Shown: piece by piece, positions 61,954 to 64,000 of the stretch
How the letters are laid out: every line of letters begins with the position of its first letter
Numbering within the stretch: the stretch's first letter is position 1
Assembly (NCBI GenBank): GCA_026393245.1
Contig: JAPLAO010000141.1
Span: 32,580 to 96,579, forward strand
DNA: 64,000 nucleotides
Direction: 5' to 3'
Origin: Mycobacterium sp.
GTDB taxonomy: Bacteria; Actinomycetota; Actinomycetes; Mycobacteriales; Mycobacteriaceae
Program-made: the position numbers and the translations under genes
Notes under the pieces: model-generated
What the model saw: only the letters and a program-made list of their open reading frames with translations
Database searches by the model: none
What the model was told of the DNA's origin: nothing

Positions 61954-62591
61954 AGTGGTACCCCCGACGCACTCAGCGCGTCGATCAGGCCGGTGGGCCG
62001 CCGACTGATCGGCAGCGGATCCACCAGTGCGAACGAACACCCCAGCTCCCGGGCCGCGCCGTCGTTCTCCTCGCTGTCGCCGATCATCAATGTCTGATCG
62101 GCGGCCACCCCGAGCCGGTCGAGCGCCGTGGTGAAGATCCGGGTATCCGGTTTGGCGGCGCCGACTTCGAAGGACAGCACGAACTCGTCGACCTCGGCAG
62201 CCGCCAGCACCGAACGGATATCCCAGGCGATATTGGAGACGACAGCGGTGCGGATCCCGTTCTGCCGCAGGGATTTCAACACAAACACGGTGTCCGGATA
62301 CGCCGCCCATTCGGCCGGGTCGGTGACGCGCCGGTAAAGCTCCTCGGCGTGCTCGTCGGCCAACCCCGAGGCCCGCAGCACATGAAGATAGGCCTCGCGG
62401 TGCAAAGCAGGGTCCAGGTCGCGGTGTGCCCAGGCGTGGTGCGCCACACTCGCGGTGGGGTGTGTCAACCGGTCCATCACCTCGGCGCGTTGCGCACCGT
62501 CCAATCCCATGCCGGTGAACCAGGCGTCCCGTGCCTCGCAACTGGCCAGCGTGCCGGAGAAATCGAACAGGACCGCGCGCACATCAGCCAA
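61950..62591 (-). CDS. HAD-family hydrolase
   Basis: MADVRAVLFDFSGTLASCEARDAWF; TAVVSNIAWDIRSVLAAAEVDEFVLSFEVGAAKPDTRIFTTAL; MIGDSEENDGAARELG. Confidence 0.9.
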   Translation of the reverse strand: MADVRAVLFDFSGTLASCEARDAWFTGMGLDGAQRAEVMDRLTHPTASVAHHAWAHRDLDPALHREAYLHVLRASGLADEHAEELYRRVTDPAEWAAYPDTVFVLKSLRQNGIRTAVVSNIAWDIRSVLAAAEVDEFVLSFEVGAAKPDTRIFTTALDRLGVAADQTLMIGDSEENDGAARELGCSFALVDPLPISRRPTGLIDALSASGVPL

Positions 62592-64000
62592 CGGAACGGC
62601 CTGCGCCCTCCCAGAACTTCGCCCGCACGGTCTTCTTGTCGGGCTTGCCCAGCGCCGTCACCGGAACCGAGTCCACCACGATCACCTGCTTGGGTGACTG
62701 CACAGATCCCTTACGCTCCTTGACCGCATCCTGGATCTCGGCGGTCAACGTCGCCACCGCCGCGTCATCGGACGGATGATCGGGCCGCAGCACGATCACC
62801 GCGGTCACCGCCTCACCCCACTTGTCGTCCGGCGTGCCGATCACGCACACCTGCGCCACCGCCGGGTGCTCGGCGACGACGTCCTCCACCTCGCGGGGGA
62901 ACACATTGAACCCACCGGTGACGATCATGTCCTTGACCCGGTCGACGATGTACCAGAAGCCCTCGTCGTCCTCACGCGCCATATCGCCGGTGTGCAGCCA
63001 GCCGTCGCGGAACGCTTCCGCGGTGGCCTCCGGCAGCTTCCAGTACCCGCCGCTCAGCAGCGGACCGGATACGCAGATCTCGCCGATCTCCCCCTGCGGC
63101 ACCGGCTTTCCGTCCGCATCCAGCAGTGCGGTGCGGGCGAACAGCGTCGGCCGTCCGCACGACGTCAGTCGCTTCGAGTCGTGGTCGCCCTTGGCAAGGT
63201 AGGTGATCACCATCGGCGCCTCGGACTGGCCGTAGTACTGCGCGAAGATCGGACCGAACCGCTCGATCGCCTCGGCCAGGCGCACCGGATTCATCGCCGA
63301 CGCGCCGTAGTACACCGTCTCCAGCGACGACAGATCGCGGGTGTGGGAGTCCGGATGGTCCATCAGCGCATAGATCATCGACGGCACCAGCATGGTCGCG
63401 GTGATCTTCTGCTCCTCGATCACCCGCAGCACCTCGGCCGGATCGAACTTGGTGAGCACGATCAACTCGCCGCCCTTGACGATCACGGGTACAAAAAATG
63501 CCGCCCCGGCGTGCGACAGCGGCGTGCACATCAGGAACCGCGGATGCTGCGGCCACTCCCACTCGGCCAGTTGCGCCGTCGTCATCGTCATGATTGAACC
63601 GACTGTCCCCATCACACCCTTGGGCTTGCCCGTCGTGCCACCGGTGTACGTCATGCCGCCGATGTGGTCAGCCGGAAGATTTGCTGCCACAAGGGGTTTC
63701 GGCGAGAAGCTGGCGGCTTTAGCGATCAGATCCACACCAACGTCAGCCAACTCCGGCGGCACCGGGCCCAGGGTGAGGACTTGGCGTAGCGACGGCACCT
63801 TCGCCAGCAGTCCCACGGCGCGTTCGACGAACATCGGGACCGGGTCGATGATCAACGAGGTGGCACCGCCGTCGGCGAGCACGTAGGCGTGATCGTCCAG
63901 GGAACCCAGCGGGTGCAGCGCGGTGCGCCGGTAGCCCTGGGTCTGGCCGGCGCCGATGATCATCAGCACCTCGGGCCGGTTCAGCGACAGCAGGCCGACG
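62584..64000 (-). CDS. fadD8: Acyl-CoA synthetase / fatty-acid-CoA ligase (fadD8-like), N-terminus beyond window
   Basis: MTYTGGTTGKPKGVMGTVGSIM; GWLHTGDMAREDDEGFWYIVDRVKDMIVTGGFNVFPREVEDVV; open to the window end. Confidence 0.88.
   Translation of the reverse strand, partial: VGLLSLNRPEVLMIIGAGQTQGYRRTALHPLGSLDDHAYVLADGGATSLIIDPVPMFVERAVGLLAKVPSLRQVLTLGPVPPELADVGVDLIAKAASFSPKPLVAANLPADHIGGMTYTGGTTGKPKGVMGTVGSIMTMTTAQLAEWEWPQHPRFLMCTPLSHAGAAFFVPVIVKGGELIVLTKFDPAEVLRVIEEQKITATMLVPSMIYALMDHPDSHTRDLSSLETVYYGASAMNPVRLAEAIERFGPIFAQYYGQSEAPMVITYLAKGDHDSKRLTSCGRPTLFARTALLDADGKPVPQGEIGEICVSGPLLSGGYWKLPEATAEAFRDGWLHTGDMAREDDEGFWYIVDRVKDMIVTGGFNVFPREVEDVVAEHPAVAQVCVIGTPDDKWGEAVTAVIVLRPDHPSDDAAVATLTAEIQDAVKERKGSVQSPKQVIVVDSVPVTALGKPDKKTVRAKFWEGAGRSVG

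Overview
The window is a high-GC chromosomal segment from a mycobacterium (Mycolicibacterium/Mycobacterium-like). Gene content and order closely track the M. tuberculosis Rv0457c-Rv0551c block: lpdC, fadB2, umaA-like, hbhA, murB, mshA, gpm, senX3-regX3, ppx, proC, bS22, galE2, serB1, hemA-C-D-B, hemL, the ccd/res cytochrome c maturation genes, menA, menE, pit, menB, fadD8. The synteny is from memory of the reference gene order, not from an alignment. Compared with that order, several genes are added: a DUF222/HNH 13E12-family gene with an SOS-like box, a PPK2, a copper P-type ATPase with a CsoR/RicR-like operator, feoA-feoB-NifU-like with an IdeR-like box, a DUF1345 gene, and a histidine kinase/response regulator pair. 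Others are absent at their usual positions: ramB, icl1, deoC, cmaA2, mmpS2/mmpL2 and fabH. I see no prophage, CRISPR array, rRNA or tRNA. The most unusual signals are: (1) repeated short tandem duplications that span gene 3' ends including the stop codon (four loci), with one gene also carrying a start-codon-spanning repeat and a 23-bp duplication that frameshifts its C-terminus; (2) a hemD gene whose conserved N-terminal motif has no in-frame start codon, with upstream ATGs sitting next to a GGGTTTA slippery heptamer and an AGA-TGA-C context; (3) a His-rich pentapeptide repeat inserted in the FeoB G domain and a Met/His-rich repeat in the CopA linker; (4) a dispersed intergenic palindromic element (TTTCCCACCTCTTAGCGACT...) seen at two loci. 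No clearly new multigene system is evident.
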